From Pseudomonadota bacterium (lineage in GTDB: Bacteria > Pseudomonadota > Gammaproteobacteria > Steroidobacterales > Steroidobacteraceae): DNA of 64,000 bases. The stretch is from NCBI GenBank assembly GCA_037200975.1, contig JBBCGI010000001.1, forward strand, positions 3,038,001 to 3,102,000, read 5' to 3'. The notes under the pieces are model-generated. The model made no database searches. It worked only from the letters and a program-made list of their open reading frames with translations, and was not told the origin of the DNA. Below are positions 17,419-26,647 of this stretch, piece by piece (position 1 is the stretch's first letter; each line of letters begins with the position of its first letter). The translations under genes and the position numbers were made by a program.

Positions 17419-20193
17419 ATGCAACTTTCTCCCCCGTGGAAGCCGTCAAGGAGCATTGCTTCCCTTTCAGAAGAACGAGCGTCGTACGCTCGTCGCAAAG
17501 ATCGCAGAAAAACGCTTATGGGCGCATCGGTGCTCTTGCTGACAATGGTGGCATCGACTGCGTCATGCGAGGAACTCACTGGCTCAGAGATCGCCGCAAT
17601 CCAGTCCTACGTTGAAGGGATATCCACGCCCGAGGACATTCGCCGCAATGTTGGGCAACTACTAATACTTGGAGTGCCGGCAGATGTGCGAAATGCGAAC
17701 GAGACAAGGACAACCGATCTAATCGCAAAGCGAGGAGTCGGTGGCATCTTTCTGGCTAGCTATCTGTACGCCGGAATGGATGGAACTCCGGCGGTTCATG
17801 TGAATGCGGCAATCAATCTTCACAACATGCTTCAGCTGAGCGCGCTGGATAGCCCGGCTGGTCTGCCTCTCTTTCTTGCAGGAGACGCGGAAATTCCAAG
17901 TCTTAGCAGCTTCGAGACGCTGCTTTCGATCGATCCGGTTGAGCCTCTGACACTCTCAGCGACAGAAGACGGGCAACTAATTCGACAAAATGGACAATTG
18001 TTAGGGCACCAGTTACATGCGCTAGGCGTAAACATGATCATGAGCCCGGTGCTCGATCGCGCCAAGAAGCTTGAAACACGACCCGATCTAAGTACGCGTA
18101 CTTTTGCCGAAGAAAATGATCGCGTCGTGACGGCTGCGGCACACTTTGTAGCTGGCTTGAATGACTCCCCAATACTGACAATCGGCAAACACTATCCGGG
18201 TTTGGGTTCTTTGAGTGTCGGATCCAATTTACACGTGATTGCTGATGCGCCCAGGATTACCGCTGGCGCAAATACGCTAGACGAAAACATTGTCCCTTAT
18301 CGACAATTGAAAGGAATGCTCGGTGGTCTGATGACCGCTCACGTCTCGGTCAAGCAGCTGACTGGCCGGGATGACGACATGGTTACGTTTTCGTCGCGCA
18401 TTGTGAAGAACTTGCTGCGAGGCGAGGGCGAAATCTTGATGGAAGGCGGCGCGAAGGTCACGGCGCCCGGCTTTAAGACTGAGCTCGTCGTTACCGATGA
18501 TCTTAGCAACATGGGGCCGATCATCTATCGCATGCACTGCGCGGAAGGTTCGAACCGCATGTCGTTCGGCGATGTCGCATGGAATGCATTTCAAGCAGGT
18601 CACGATCTATTGTTGTTTGCTCACATGGAGACTCGCAATAGAAGCGATGCCGTTGGCATCGACTGTACGGACCGTCGAGGCAACAATATTGTCGAGGTGG
18701 GCGGCTGGAGAAAACGCGGACTATTCGCGGCGTTCCACTACGAAGATGCAATTGAGGTTCTTGATCGGCTCACTATCGAAATATCCAGGAGCGACTCGGC
18801 AAAACAGCAATTTAAGGATTCTCTCGTTCGCATCCTGCGGGCTAAAGCTCAACTCGCAAAGCAGCTGGACTCAAATGTCGAAGATCTGTTACATCGGCGT
18901 GCTACTTTTCGCGTCACCAACTCGACTCCAGAGGCGCTAGCTACCCTCCGTGTCACGGAAGACGGCAAAACACATAATGTCGATGGCAACGCGATCATTG
19001 AACAAACGATGCGGGCAGCGTTCACTTGGTTTTCCGATGGTGATCCACCGTCCCTCGATCTGAATGAGTTGTCTTCGAGAGATCGCGTTACCTTCTTCGT
19101 CGAAGGATCCATGTTAGACGTGTATCAGAAGGAAATACCTGGCAACAACTCATGGACTTGGATCGCGTTGCCCGAAGAACGCGCCAGAATCGCAGAACAG
19201 CTGAAAAGTCAGGTTCTCGAAGCGTTCAGAGCATCGGAGATAGTCGTTTATACAGTTCGAAAGATCGATGATCTGGACGCGATAAACTTCGCGCGCCTCA
19301 ACGTCGGAGATCGAGTCATCAAGCAAAAGAGCCGTGTAATGCTGCACACAAGCCCCTATCTGCTCGATCGAACCGATGAAATGCTTCCGTTCATCAATGT
19401 TTTCGGCACGATGAGCCACCATCGGGAGAGCTATCGCGCGGATGCTCGCGCTCTCACCGGACAATCCAGGGAACTCGGGAAGGTTTCGAAGGTTTCAGTG
19501 AAATTTGCTGACCATCGGCCGCTTGACTACGGAAACAAGATCTCCCTACCGGAGGCGATTACGGCCATAAAGATGGTCAGAAATACACCGCTGGCCCAAG
19601 CTCTTTCAGAGAATGAACTCCTAAAAAAAACCGTCATGGAATTGCAAGAGAAATTGCACTCTGCTGAGAGTACGGGAGCTAGGGCTTTAAAAATTGCCGA
19701 CCCCGAGAAAGCACGTTTGCGAGACCAGTGGCGCGTCGCGACTGCTGCGTCTGTGCTGTCAGGAATATTTGTACTCGCTGTGGTACTGCCCCCGATTCGA
19801 TACCTGAAAAGGTCGGCGGGATGGGCGATCTTGCGCTGGCCTAGGACATGGGGCTCCCGTCCTAGCGCAGGTGCGGACGACTGGGCTATTAGGTTGCTTG
19901 TCACCGCGATGTGCTTAGCTTTGTCATTGGCGGTATTGGCAGGATTTCCGCCTTGGATATCCGCGATTCTCGTCGCTACGCTGTTCTTGGAGCGAGCGCT
20001 CGCCGCCTACAATGCAGGCATGAAGGAACGTGAAAGCAAAATTGTCGAAAATAGGGATCTGTGGGAGTCACTTACCGCGACCGAAACGCGGCTCTACATG
20101 TTGGGTCTGTTGGCAATGCTCGCGCTGGCAGCAGTGCTTGGTGGCCTCACTTTCAAGGACGTAATGGATGCCGTTCCAGGACTGGGCGACTGA
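17419..20193 (+). CDS. membrane-anchored glycoside hydrolase family 3 protein
   Basis: A 924-residue protein. Residues 31-52 are hydrophobic and may be a signal anchor. Residues about 70-400 are a GH3 N-terminal domain: the substrate-binding KHYPG (Lys257-His258) and the nucleophile region VVTDDLSNMG (Asp360). This resembles NagZ-type beta-N-acetylhexosaminidases, although the insertion pattern and the roughly 500 extra residues are not NagZ-like. A coiled-coil stretch near residue 740 (LLKKTVMELQEKLHSAE) precedes three or four C-terminal membrane helices. Codon use is clearly lower in GC than in the neighbours (many ATA, TTA, AGA, CGA and AAA codons), a sign of horizontal origin. ATG 17419 has an AAGGAG site seven bases upstream. 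Substrate unknown. Confidence 0.75.
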   Translation: MQLSPPWKPSRSIASLSEERASYARRKDRRKTLMGASVLLLTMVASTASCEELTGSEIAAIQSYVEGISTPEDIRRNVGQLLILGVPADVRNANETRTTDLIAKRGVGGIFLASYLYAGMDGTPAVHVNAAINLHNMLQLSALDSPAGLPLFLAGDAEIPSLSSFETLLSIDPVEPLTLSATEDGQLIRQNGQLLGHQLHALGVNMIMSPVLDRAKKLETRPDLSTRTFAEENDRVVTAAAHFVAGLNDSPILTIGKHYPGLGSLSVGSNLHVIADAPRITAGANTLDENIVPYRQLKGMLGGLMTAHVSVKQLTGRDDDMVTFSSRIVKNLLRGEGEILMEGGAKVTAPGFKTELVVTDDLSNMGPIIYRMHCAEGSNRMSFGDVAWNAFQAGHDLLLFAHMETRNRSDAVGIDCTDRRGNNIVEVGGWRKRGLFAAFHYEDAIEVLDRLTIEISRSDSAKQQFKDSLVRILRAKAQLAKQLDSNVEDLLHRRATFRVTNSTPEALATLRVTEDGKTHNVDGNAIIEQTMRAAFTWFSDGDPPSLDLNELSSRDRVTFFVEGSMLDVYQKEIPGNNSWTWIALPEERARIAEQLKSQVLEAFRASEIVVYTVRKIDDLDAINFARLNVGDRVIKQKSRVMLHTSPYLLDRTDEMLPFINVFGTMSHHRESYRADARALTGQSRELGKVSKVSVKFADHRPLDYGNKISLPEAITAIKMVRNTPLAQALSENELLKKTVMELQEKLHSAESTGARALKIADPEKARLRDQWRVATAASVLSGIFVLAVVLPPIRYLKRSAGWAILRWPRTWGSRPSAGADDWAIRLLVTAMCLALSLAVLAGFPPWISAILVATLFLERALAAYNAGMKERESKIVENRDLWESLTATETRLYMLGLLAMLALAAVLGGLTFKDVMDAVPGLGD

Positions 20194-20402
20194 CACAACG
20201 CATTTCGCCTTCAGCGAAACTTGTGTCGATTAGTTGGCTAGGCAAGATTAGCAGGGAGTAATCGACACGTAGGGAGTAGCAAAAACCTTCGCCGCGCCGG
20301 TGTACAGCGACCAGTAGAGAGTTGATCGAGAGAGTGGTCTCGGGCGGCAGACTGTTGACGGTTTTTTATACTTTAGACATTTTGAAAAGAAGCTGTGGCG
20401 TG

Positions 20403-21914
20403 CTACCACGGCGCCGACTTGTAGTCCTTCAAAAACTGCCCCCACACTTGTTCACCGCTGACGCGACCGGCAAATATCGGGTCCACGATCCGTGCCGCTC
20501 CATCGATTATGTCCAGCGGCGGTGAGAACCCGGCTTCGGCCTTGCGTGCCGCGTGGACGGCGGGGTCCTCGTCGGTGATCCATCCGGTGTCCACCGCGTT
20601 CATGTGGATGCCGTCCGTCATGAAGTCGGGTGCGCTCGTGCGCGTCATCATGTTCAGCGCCGCCTTCGCCATGTTGGTATGCGCGTGTTTTTCGGTCTTC
20701 GTGGCGCGATAGAACTGCCCCTCGATCGCGCTGACGTTGACGATGTGTTTGTGGGAGCCGGGCGTGCGCACCATGAGCGGCTTCAGGCGTGCATTCAGGA
20801 TGTACGGCGCGATCGCGTTTACCAATTGCACTTCCAGCAGCTCGGGCGTTTCGACTTCGTGCATGCGCAGCCGCCAGCTGTTCATCTCCCGCAGATCGAC
20901 CTGCTGACGGTCCTCGTCGAAGCGATTCACGGGAAAGAGCGTCTCGCCGCCGCGGTAATCGTCGTCCAGATAGCGCCGTTGCGAGAGGGCCGCGCTGTGC
21001 AAGAGGCCCTCGCCAGGGCTGTGTTCCGATGACGTGATGAGCGATCCCGAGAGTTGCGTGCGCGACGCTCCGAGCATCCGGCCCAACTCGTGATGGCCCG
21101 CGAGCACGGCTCGCAGATCCGGCGACAGCGCTGCGATCGAGTCCGTTTCCCGCGCCAGCAGATGCTGAAAAAACCCCGCCGGCCGCCGCACCGTCTGGCA
21201 CGCGTTGTTGAGAATGTAGTCGAGCCGCGGCAACCGTTCGGCGAGAAATCTGGTGAACAATTCCACGCTCGGCGTGTGGCGCAGGTCGAGCCCGTGGATC
21301 TGCAGCCGCTCGCGATACGAAGAAAAGTCCGGCTCGCTCGAGTAGCGATCGGCGGCGTCGACCGGAAAACGCGTCGTGACGATGACGTGCGCCCCGGCGC
21401 GCAGTAGTTTGAGCGCGGCCTGGTAGCCGATCTTCACGCGCGCGCCCGTGACGACCGCGTAATGGCCGCTCAAGTCGGCGCTCTGCTCGCGCTTGGCGTA
21501 GTTGAATTCGCCACAGGGTTCGCACATGGAATCGTAGTAGCGATGCACCGTGGCGAACGGCTGCTTGCATACGTAGCAATCGCGCTCCTGGTGGAGACGC
21601 GGGCGCTCATCGAGGTCCTCCGGCTTGGGCGGTTCCAGCCATAACGGCGCAAAGACCGGTGAGCGGCGCTGCACGCGCAGCCCCGCCTGCTCGATGGCCT
21701 TGCGGTCATGCTCCTTGGCGGCCTCCCGCTCGGCGCGCCGAAAGGCCTTCGCCATTCGGACGAGATCATGGCGCTCGGGTTTTGCGACGAGGCCGGCGAG
21801 GGTAAGCAGCTCGCGGCGCTGTTCCTGCGTGAGCCGCGTGAGGTGCGAGCGATCCGCTTCGATCGCGCGCAGTACTCGAACGCACGCGCGCAGATCGTCA
21901 TCTGAAATGTTCAT
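20403..21914 (-). CDS. SDR-family oxidoreductase with N-terminal Cys4 zinc-binding segment
   Basis: A 503-residue protein. Residues 1-100 are helical and charged. Residues 113-134 contain two CxxC pairs (CYVC and CEPC) separated by 14 residues, like a small zinc ribbon. From residue 150 a Rossmann SDR domain follows: VVTGARVKIGYQ (cofactor loop), TTRFPVDAADRY, LNNACQT (the NNAG-like motif) and FYRATK matching the YxxxK catalytic pair. The reaction is unknown; proteins of this layout exist in both bacteria and eukaryotes. ATG 21914 is chosen over an upstream open frame because the longer N-terminus shows no conserved features. It stands alone between the GH3 gene and the regulator genes. Confidence 0.75.
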   Translation of the reverse strand: MNISDDDLRACVRVLRAIEADRSHLTRLTQEQRRELLTLAGLVAKPERHDLVRMAKAFRRAEREAAKEHDRKAIEQAGLRVQRRSPVFAPLWLEPPKPEDLDERPRLHQERDCYVCKQPFATVHRYYDSMCEPCGEFNYAKREQSADLSGHYAVVTGARVKIGYQAALKLLRAGAHVIVTTRFPVDAADRYSSEPDFSSYRERLQIHGLDLRHTPSVELFTRFLAERLPRLDYILNNACQTVRRPAGFFQHLLARETDSIAALSPDLRAVLAGHHELGRMLGASRTQLSGSLITSSEHSPGEGLLHSAALSQRRYLDDDYRGGETLFPVNRFDEDRQQVDLREMNSWRLRMHEVETPELLEVQLVNAIAPYILNARLKPLMVRTPGSHKHIVNVSAIEGQFYRATKTEKHAHTNMAKAALNMMTRTSAPDFMTDGIHMNAVDTGWITDEDPAVHAARKAEAGFSPPLDIIDGAARIVDPIFAGRVSGEQVWGQFLKDYKSAPW

Positions 21915-22021
21915 GCGGGCATTGTAGGGGCGCGCCGGGAAGGTGGCGCCGAACCGCCGGGACGCCCTGACATATTCGATGGGGACGGCCGTCTTTCCCA
22001 TGAGGCCGAAAAATACGGAGG

Positions 22022-22360
22022 GCGGATGTCCAAATCGCGGCGCTGCGCCAGAAATACGGCAAGGAAGATGGATCGCTGCAGAATCCCGCCAGCGCGCAGG
22101 CGGTCGGAGTCGAACTGATGGATGCGTTCTGGGTTTTCGACGGCGCGGGCAAACGCGTTCCGCCGCAGGCGTCACGTGTATACGTGGAGTCGTGCCGGAT
22201 GACTCACTCGCCGGTGCAGGATTCCCTGGTGCTCACGCAGCAGACGAGGTCGAGCTTCATGATGCCCGGCAATGTCCGTTGCGATTGGCCGCGCGACAAC
22301 ACGGATGTGGCGCGGCAAGCGGCCGCCGGCCCCGGGGCCGTCAAGCGCATCGTTGGAAAA
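22022..22360 (+). pseudogene. possible remnant of a coding sequence
   Basis: Plus-strand frame with coding-like high GC at third positions but no credible start or C-terminus. It encodes segments such as LMDAFWVFDGAGKRVPP and SRVYVESCRM, and then runs into the 3' end of the OhrR-like gene on the other strand. I do not recognise the family. It could be a decayed gene fragment or chance. Confidence 0.25.
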
Positions 22361-22363
22361 TTC

Positions 22364-22822
22364 TCATGTTTCAGTCGAGTCCAGCAGACTGCTTCGCAGA
22401 GTCACAAGGTCCCGCTGCAAGCGGGTGAACTCCGCGGGTGACAAGCCGGTAGCGTCGACCAGCGCGGTACGTCCGGAAAACGCTTTTTGACGCACCTCAC
22501 GGCCCGCCTTGGTGAGACCAATGCGCACCTGCCGTTCATCCTGCGGGTTTCTCTTTCTGGTTACGTATCCCATGGCCTCCAGCTTCTTGAGGACGGGAGT
22601 CAGCGTGCTGGAATCGAGGAACAACTTCTCACCGAGGCCGCTGACGGTCTGATGGTCCTCTTCGGCGAGCGAGATCAGCGCCGCGTATTGCAGATAGGTC
22701 AGGCCGATTTTGTCGAGCAGCGGTTTGTACGCCCGGCCGAAAGCCAGGTTGGTCGAATAGACGGCATAACAAAGAAAATCGGCGAGCGTCGAGGCGAGTT
22801 CCGTCTGCGCTTTGTTTTTCAC
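22364..22822 (-). CDS. MarR/OhrR-family transcriptional regulator
   Basis: A 152-residue winged-helix repressor. The N-terminus has LADFLCYAVYSTNLAFGRAY, in which the Cys corresponds to the peroxide-sensing Cys of OhrR, then GLTYLQYAALISL, the recognition helix region LDSSTLTPVLKKLEAMG and the wing RNPQDERQVRIGLT. OhrR represses organic hydroperoxide resistance genes until its Cys is oxidised. No ohr gene is seen here; the neighbour upstream is an alpha/beta hydrolase. The GTG start at 22822 has GAGGC upstream and gives the family length. Two palindromes upstream are probable autoregulatory operators. Confidence 0.85.
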   Translation of the reverse strand: MKNKAQTELASTLADFLCYAVYSTNLAFGRAYKPLLDKIGLTYLQYAALISLAEEDHQTVSGLGEKLFLDSSTLTPVLKKLEAMGYVTRKRNPQDERQVRIGLTKAGREVRQKAFSGRTALVDATGLSPAEFTRLQRDLVTLRSSLLDSTET

Positions 22823-22869
22823 GTGCCTCGAGTCTCCGGGAAGGCGGTTTGTCACCGTCCGCAGATCAT

Positions 22870-22881
22870 ATCGTATGCGAT
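22870..22881. promoter_or_regulatory. probable OhrR/MarR operator, promoter-proximal copy
   Basis: The 12-mer ATCGTATGCGAT differs by one base from the perfect palindrome at 22941-22952. It lies 48 bases before the GTG start of the OhrR-like gene, where a repressor site would block its promoter. Assignment is from symmetry, repetition and position. Confidence 0.5.
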
Positions 22882-22940
22882 TCAATCTCAGGCGATTGAC
22901 TGGAACGGATACGGCTGGTACAAACCGCGCATGGCAATTA

Positions 22941-22952
22941 ATCGTATACGAT
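22941..22952. promoter_or_regulatory. probable OhrR/MarR operator, distal copy
   Basis: A perfect 12-base palindrome, ATCGTATACGAT, in the gap between the hydrolase stop and the regulator start, centred 71 bases from the second copy. Two matching dyads upstream of a MarR-family gene are typical of autoregulation. Confidence 0.5.
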
Positions 22953-23028
22953 CTAAATGTCGCGCCGCCCCGGGAAATACAGTGGCCGCCGCTCCGTGGC
23001 AGCCATGACGTTGGGTTACAAGTGCGGC

Positions 23029-23742
23029 TCATCGAGGCTTCGCGGCCGCCGTTTCGCGCGCCGCTCTTTCGATGAACGCCGCGACCTCCTTCGGTCTGGA
23101 CACGTAGACCGCGTGGCTTGCGGCAATTTCCTGCACCACGGAGCCGGCGCGCGCAGCCATGGCGTGTTGCGCGGGCGTGGGGATCATGAGATCGCGCGTC
23201 GTGACCAGGTACCAGCTCGGCTTCGACTTCCATGCGGGCGTGGAGATCGGATCTCCCAATGCCTGCACACTCCACGGAACTTGCGAGTTCGCCATGAACG
23301 CCGCCTTGTCCGGCGCCACGTCGCCCGCGAAACTCTCCGCGAACTTTTTCTTGTCGAGATAGAAGAAGCCATCCTGCGGCGGCAGGATCGGAGGCACGAC
23401 GGCGCCGGGCGCCGGATCCTTGATGAGGGAGCCGACCGATTCGCCCGCATCCGGTACGAACGCGGCGATGTACACGAGACCGGCCACTTTCGGATCGTTG
23501 CCGGCCTCGGTGATCACATTCCCGCCGTAAGAGTGCCCGACGAGTATGACGGGCGAAGTCTGCGCAGCCACTGCCTGCCGGGTGAGGAGCACGTCGGTGG
23601 CCAGCGAAGTAGTTGGGTTCTGGACGACGCTGACCTCATACCCGTCTTTCTTCAGTATTCGGTAAACGTCTTCCCATCCGGAGCCGTCGGCGAACCCGCC
23701 ATGGACCAGGACGATGGATACAAGAGCCGTGAGCGTGGACAT
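23029..23742 (-). CDS. alpha/beta-fold hydrolase (esterase-like)
   Basis: A 237-residue hydrolase with the oxyanion-hole sequence LVHGGFADGSGW, the nucleophile elbow GHSYGG and a C-terminal catalytic His in SHAVYVSRP. The size, the HGGF motif and the lack of a lid match the EstC/salicylate-esterase-like group of small carboxylesterases. The N-terminus (LTALVSIVLVHGG) is too short for a signal peptide, so it is likely cytoplasmic. It is divergent from an AraC-type regulator and upstream of the OhrR-like gene on the same strand, so either could control it. Substrate unknown. Confidence 0.8.
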   Translation of the reverse strand: MSTLTALVSIVLVHGGFADGSGWEDVYRILKKDGYEVSVVQNPTTSLATDVLLTRQAVAAQTSPVILVGHSYGGNVITEAGNDPKVAGLVYIAAFVPDAGESVGSLIKDPAPGAVVPPILPPQDGFFYLDKKKFAESFAGDVAPDKAAFMANSQVPWSVQALGDPISTPAWKSKPSWYLVTTRDLMIPTPAQHAMAARAGSVVQEIAASHAVYVSRPKEVAAFIERAARETAAAKPR

Positions 23743-23870
23743 TGGAATCTCCCGTGGATTGCAGGTTCACCTCGAACCTTCGATTCAATGCTGTCGCGGC
23801 CAACACGCCCGCAATATCCATTTCCCGCGCCGCTATCCTCTTTTCGCAGTGGATTCACAGGGAAGATCCG

Positions 23871-24842
23871 GTGACCACGACGCCGCAGATCCGTTTGCGA
23901 AGTTTCGACCTTGAAAACCTTGCGCAAGCCGTGGGCCGGGTCTACTGCCCCCACAAGACGCAATTCAAACGTACGAGAGGCGCCGTCCCGGGCGTCTTCG
24001 GCATCCGCCAGCCCGGACTGCAGCCCGTGGTCGATCTGCGGTACGGCGCACGCGCAAAGGTCGACGCAGGTGAGTTTCCGCGCTTGATGCTGATGCGGAC
24101 CTGCATCGAAGGGGGAGGAGTCGCCACCCAGCAGGGCGTGACCGTCGCACTCCGCCCGGGTGAGACGCTGCCGATGTCCGCGGATCTGCGGACACACGTG
24201 GAGCTCGATGCACACTTCGCTCAACGCTCGGTGAAACTCGACATCGATCGGGTCGAAGAGCACTGCGCCCGCATCCTCAATCGCCCGCTCGACCGCGGAC
24301 TGCGTTTCGAGTTGCGGCCGTTTTCACCGTCGCTGGAAAAGGCCTGGACCGAAGCGGTCGGGCTGGTCGTCAGATACGCGAACATGAATCTGGTTTTGCC
24401 GGCAGCGTCGGCGGCCAGCCTCGACGAATTCATGATTTCCCTCGTGCTGAATCAGCACCGGCACAACTACACGGACGAATTCGACGCGCGACCGCGGGTG
24501 TTGCCGCCGCGCCTGATCCGTGAGGCCGAGCAGCTGATGAGGACTGCCTCCAGCCAGCTGACCGTGAGCCGGATCGCGGCACACCTGGGTGTGAGCCTTC
24601 GCAGTCTCGAAGCCGGGTTTCGGGAACATCGCCGCACGACACCGCTGCGACATTTGCGCTCGATCCGGCTCGACAAAGTGCGCGAAATGCTGCTCTCGCC
24701 GCGCCCATCGACCACGGTTACCTCCGCTGCGCTCGAGTGCGGGTTCGTGCACCTGTCGAGATTCAGTGGCTACTACAGAGGGGCTTTTGGAGAGTCGCCC
24801 GCGCAGACGCTTCGCAGGCACCGCGATTCGGGCGCGCGATAA
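23871..24842 (+). CDS. AraC-family transcriptional regulator
   Basis: A 323-residue regulator. Residues 1-210 form an AraC-binding-like sensor domain (AraC_binding_2 type) and residues 220-320 the double helix-turn-helix: VSRIAAHLGVSLRSLEAGF and then TVTSAALECGFVHLSRFSGYYRGAFGE, the conserved second HTH with GFxxLSRFSxxYRxxFGESP. GTG 23871 is preferred because AGGGAAGA lies just upstream; an open frame continues further up but overlaps the divergent hydrolase start. The divergent arrangement with 23029-23742 suggests that the hydrolase may be its target. The inducer is unknown. Confidence 0.85.
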   Translation: MTTTPQIRLRSFDLENLAQAVGRVYCPHKTQFKRTRGAVPGVFGIRQPGLQPVVDLRYGARAKVDAGEFPRLMLMRTCIEGGGVATQQGVTVALRPGETLPMSADLRTHVELDAHFAQRSVKLDIDRVEEHCARILNRPLDRGLRFELRPFSPSLEKAWTEAVGLVVRYANMNLVLPAASAASLDEFMISLVLNQHRHNYTDEFDARPRVLPPRLIREAEQLMRTASSQLTVSRIAAHLGVSLRSLEAGFREHRRTTPLRHLRSIRLDKVREMLLSPRPSTTVTSAALECGFVHLSRFSGYYRGAFGESPAQTLRRHRDSGAR

Positions 24843-24977
24843 GGACGCCGGCGCTCGCACAGGATTCCGCCTGCACCACGAGTCGGCCGTGTCTGACGGC
24901 GCGGTCACCCGGGGCGAACTGCATCATAGGACCGCTCCGATCGGGGCACCCTGCAAGGCAGCGACCCTGGAGATACT

Positions 24978-25847
24978 TTGGCGACCACGGCAATCGAATT
25001 GAGCGCGCGCGCGCAGCGCCTGCAGAATGCATGCGAGCCGCGGGACCAGATCACTCCGGTCGATTCTGCGGTAGGTGTCGGGACGGCGCGCAAGGGCGCC
25101 CGCCAGCGCCTCTGGGCGTTTGCCACCGGTGTGGTCCGCAATCGTCCGCGAGTCCGGTCTCTCATCGACGTCGCGCGTTTCCTGGCGCGCTCGACCGGCG
25201 GCGATGTCTGCAACTGCACCCTGTGCGGCAAGACCGGCAGATTTCTTCCCATGGGATCGCCACCACGCAACAACGCGGGTTGCCCCGGTTGCGCCTCGAT
25301 GGAGCGCCACCGCTTGTTCGGTCTCTATCTACAACAGCACCCCGAAGTCGTCGCCGGCAAACTGGTGCTCCATTTCGCGCCGGAACGGCCGGTCGCCAGC
25401 GCGGTGCGCGCAGCCCGGCCCGAGCTCTACCGCACGGCGGATATCGAAGTGGGGCGCGCGGACTTGCAATTGTCGCTGGAAAAGATCGGCCTTCCCGACG
25501 AAAGCGTCGACGTCGTCATCGCGAGCCACATCCTCGAACACGTCGACGACAAGCTGGCGCTGTCCGAACTGCGCCGCATCCTGTCGCCGGGCGGAAAAGC
25601 CATCGTCATGGTGCCGATCGTCGAAGGTTGGGACGAGACCTATGAGAATGACGCGGTGAAAACCAACGCGGAGCGCGCGCGTCACTTCGGCCAGGAAGAT
25701 CATGTCCGGGTCTACGGCCGCGACTTGCGGGAACGCATCGCGGCGTCCGGCCTGACGCTGACGGAGTTCACCGCGTCCGCGCAGGACTGCCTCAACCACG
25801 GCATCCAGCGGGGTGAGAAAATATTCATCGCGAGCAAACCTGCCTAG
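24978..25847 (+). CDS. class I methyltransferase with N-terminal zinc ribbon
   Basis: A 289-residue protein. Residues 78-105 have a Cys-rich segment, CNCTLC and then CPGC, which should bind zinc. The catalytic half has a worn motif I (LVLHFAPERP), an acidic post-I strand (YRTADIEVG), DVVIASHILEHVDD and LRRILSPGGKAIVMVP, the Methyltransf_11 pattern. HFAPE is typical of a group often near glycan or lipid genes. The TTG start at 24978 is supported by GGAG seven bases upstream. Substrate unknown; it stands next to the DUF6445 gene on the same strand. Confidence 0.75.
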   Translation: MATTAIELSARAQRLQNACEPRDQITPVDSAVGVGTARKGARQRLWAFATGVVRNRPRVRSLIDVARFLARSTGGDVCNCTLCGKTGRFLPMGSPPRNNAGCPGCASMERHRLFGLYLQQHPEVVAGKLVLHFAPERPVASAVRAARPELYRTADIEVGRADLQLSLEKIGLPDESVDVVIASHILEHVDDKLALSELRRILSPGGKAIVMVPIVEGWDETYENDAVKTNAERARHFGQEDHVRVYGRDLRERIAASGLTLTEFTASAQDCLNHGIQRGEKIFIASKPA

Positions 25848-25901
25848 CCAGCATCGGCCGACACCGCGCGCCCGCGACCGGCGACGCGGTAAAGTTCGCG
25901 G

Positions 25902-26594
25902 GTGGATATTCACCGCGACATCACCATCCGCTCCCGCACGATCGGCAACGAACGCGCGCCGCTGCTCGTGATCGACAATCTCCTCGCCGATGCCGATGAA
26001 CTGGTGCACATCGCCACGCAGGAAAAATTCACCGCCCAATCGCGTTATTACCCCGGCATCCGCACCGCCGCTCCACAGGCCTACCAGGATCTGCTGGCGG
26101 CGCGGTTGGCGGACACGCTCGCCCAACATTTCGATCTTGCCGGCGGCCGCGTGGTTTTTTCACTCTGTCACTTCTCGCTGGTCACCACGCCGCCCGGGCA
26201 GCTCGAGATTCCGCAGCGCATTCCGCATGTCGATTCCCTCTCGCGCGGCGGCCTCGCATCGATCCACTATCTATTCAAGCAGCCGTTCGGCGGCACGGCT
26301 TTCTACCGGCACCGCAAGACGGGTTTCGAATACATCGACGAGTCGCGCAATGAAACCTACCTGCGCTCGTTACGCGACGAGAACCTGCGGCCACAGATCG
26401 CAGGCCCGGGTTACATCAATGGCGATACCGCGCTGTTCGAGCAGGTCGCGCGAGAGGATGGGGTGTTCAATCGCATGCTGGTCTATCGCCGCAATTCGCT
26501 GCACTCGGGATGCATCGACGAACGCTTCGTTCCGGATCCCGATCCGCGGACCGGCCGGCTCTCGATCAACAGCTTCCTGGACCTCGTGTCCTAG
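25902..26594 (+). CDS. DUF6445 family protein
   Basis: A 230-residue protein that matches what I remember of DUF6445: an N-terminal VIDNLLADADELVHIA, then the central PHVDSLSRGGLASIHYLF, and RRNSLHSGCID near the end. The spaced H-x-D and His resemble the metal-binding facial triad of the cupin-like 2-oxoglutarate oxygenases; that is inference. Members often lie near tryptophan-halogenase-like genes, none of which is present here. GTG 25902 is used as the start. No close operon partner: the previous gene ends 54 bases upstream. Confidence 0.65.
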   Translation: MDIHRDITIRSRTIGNERAPLLVIDNLLADADELVHIATQEKFTAQSRYYPGIRTAAPQAYQDLLAARLADTLAQHFDLAGGRVVFSLCHFSLVTTPPGQLEIPQRIPHVDSLSRGGLASIHYLFKQPFGGTAFYRHRKTGFEYIDESRNETYLRSLRDENLRPQIAGPGYINGDTALFEQVAREDGVFNRMLVYRRNSLHSGCIDERFVPDPDPRTGRLSINSFLDLVS

Positions 26595-26647
26595 GTGAAA
26601 ACCGATCCTCCCTTCCGGTTCCACGTGCGCACAGGTAGCCTCGCTAC

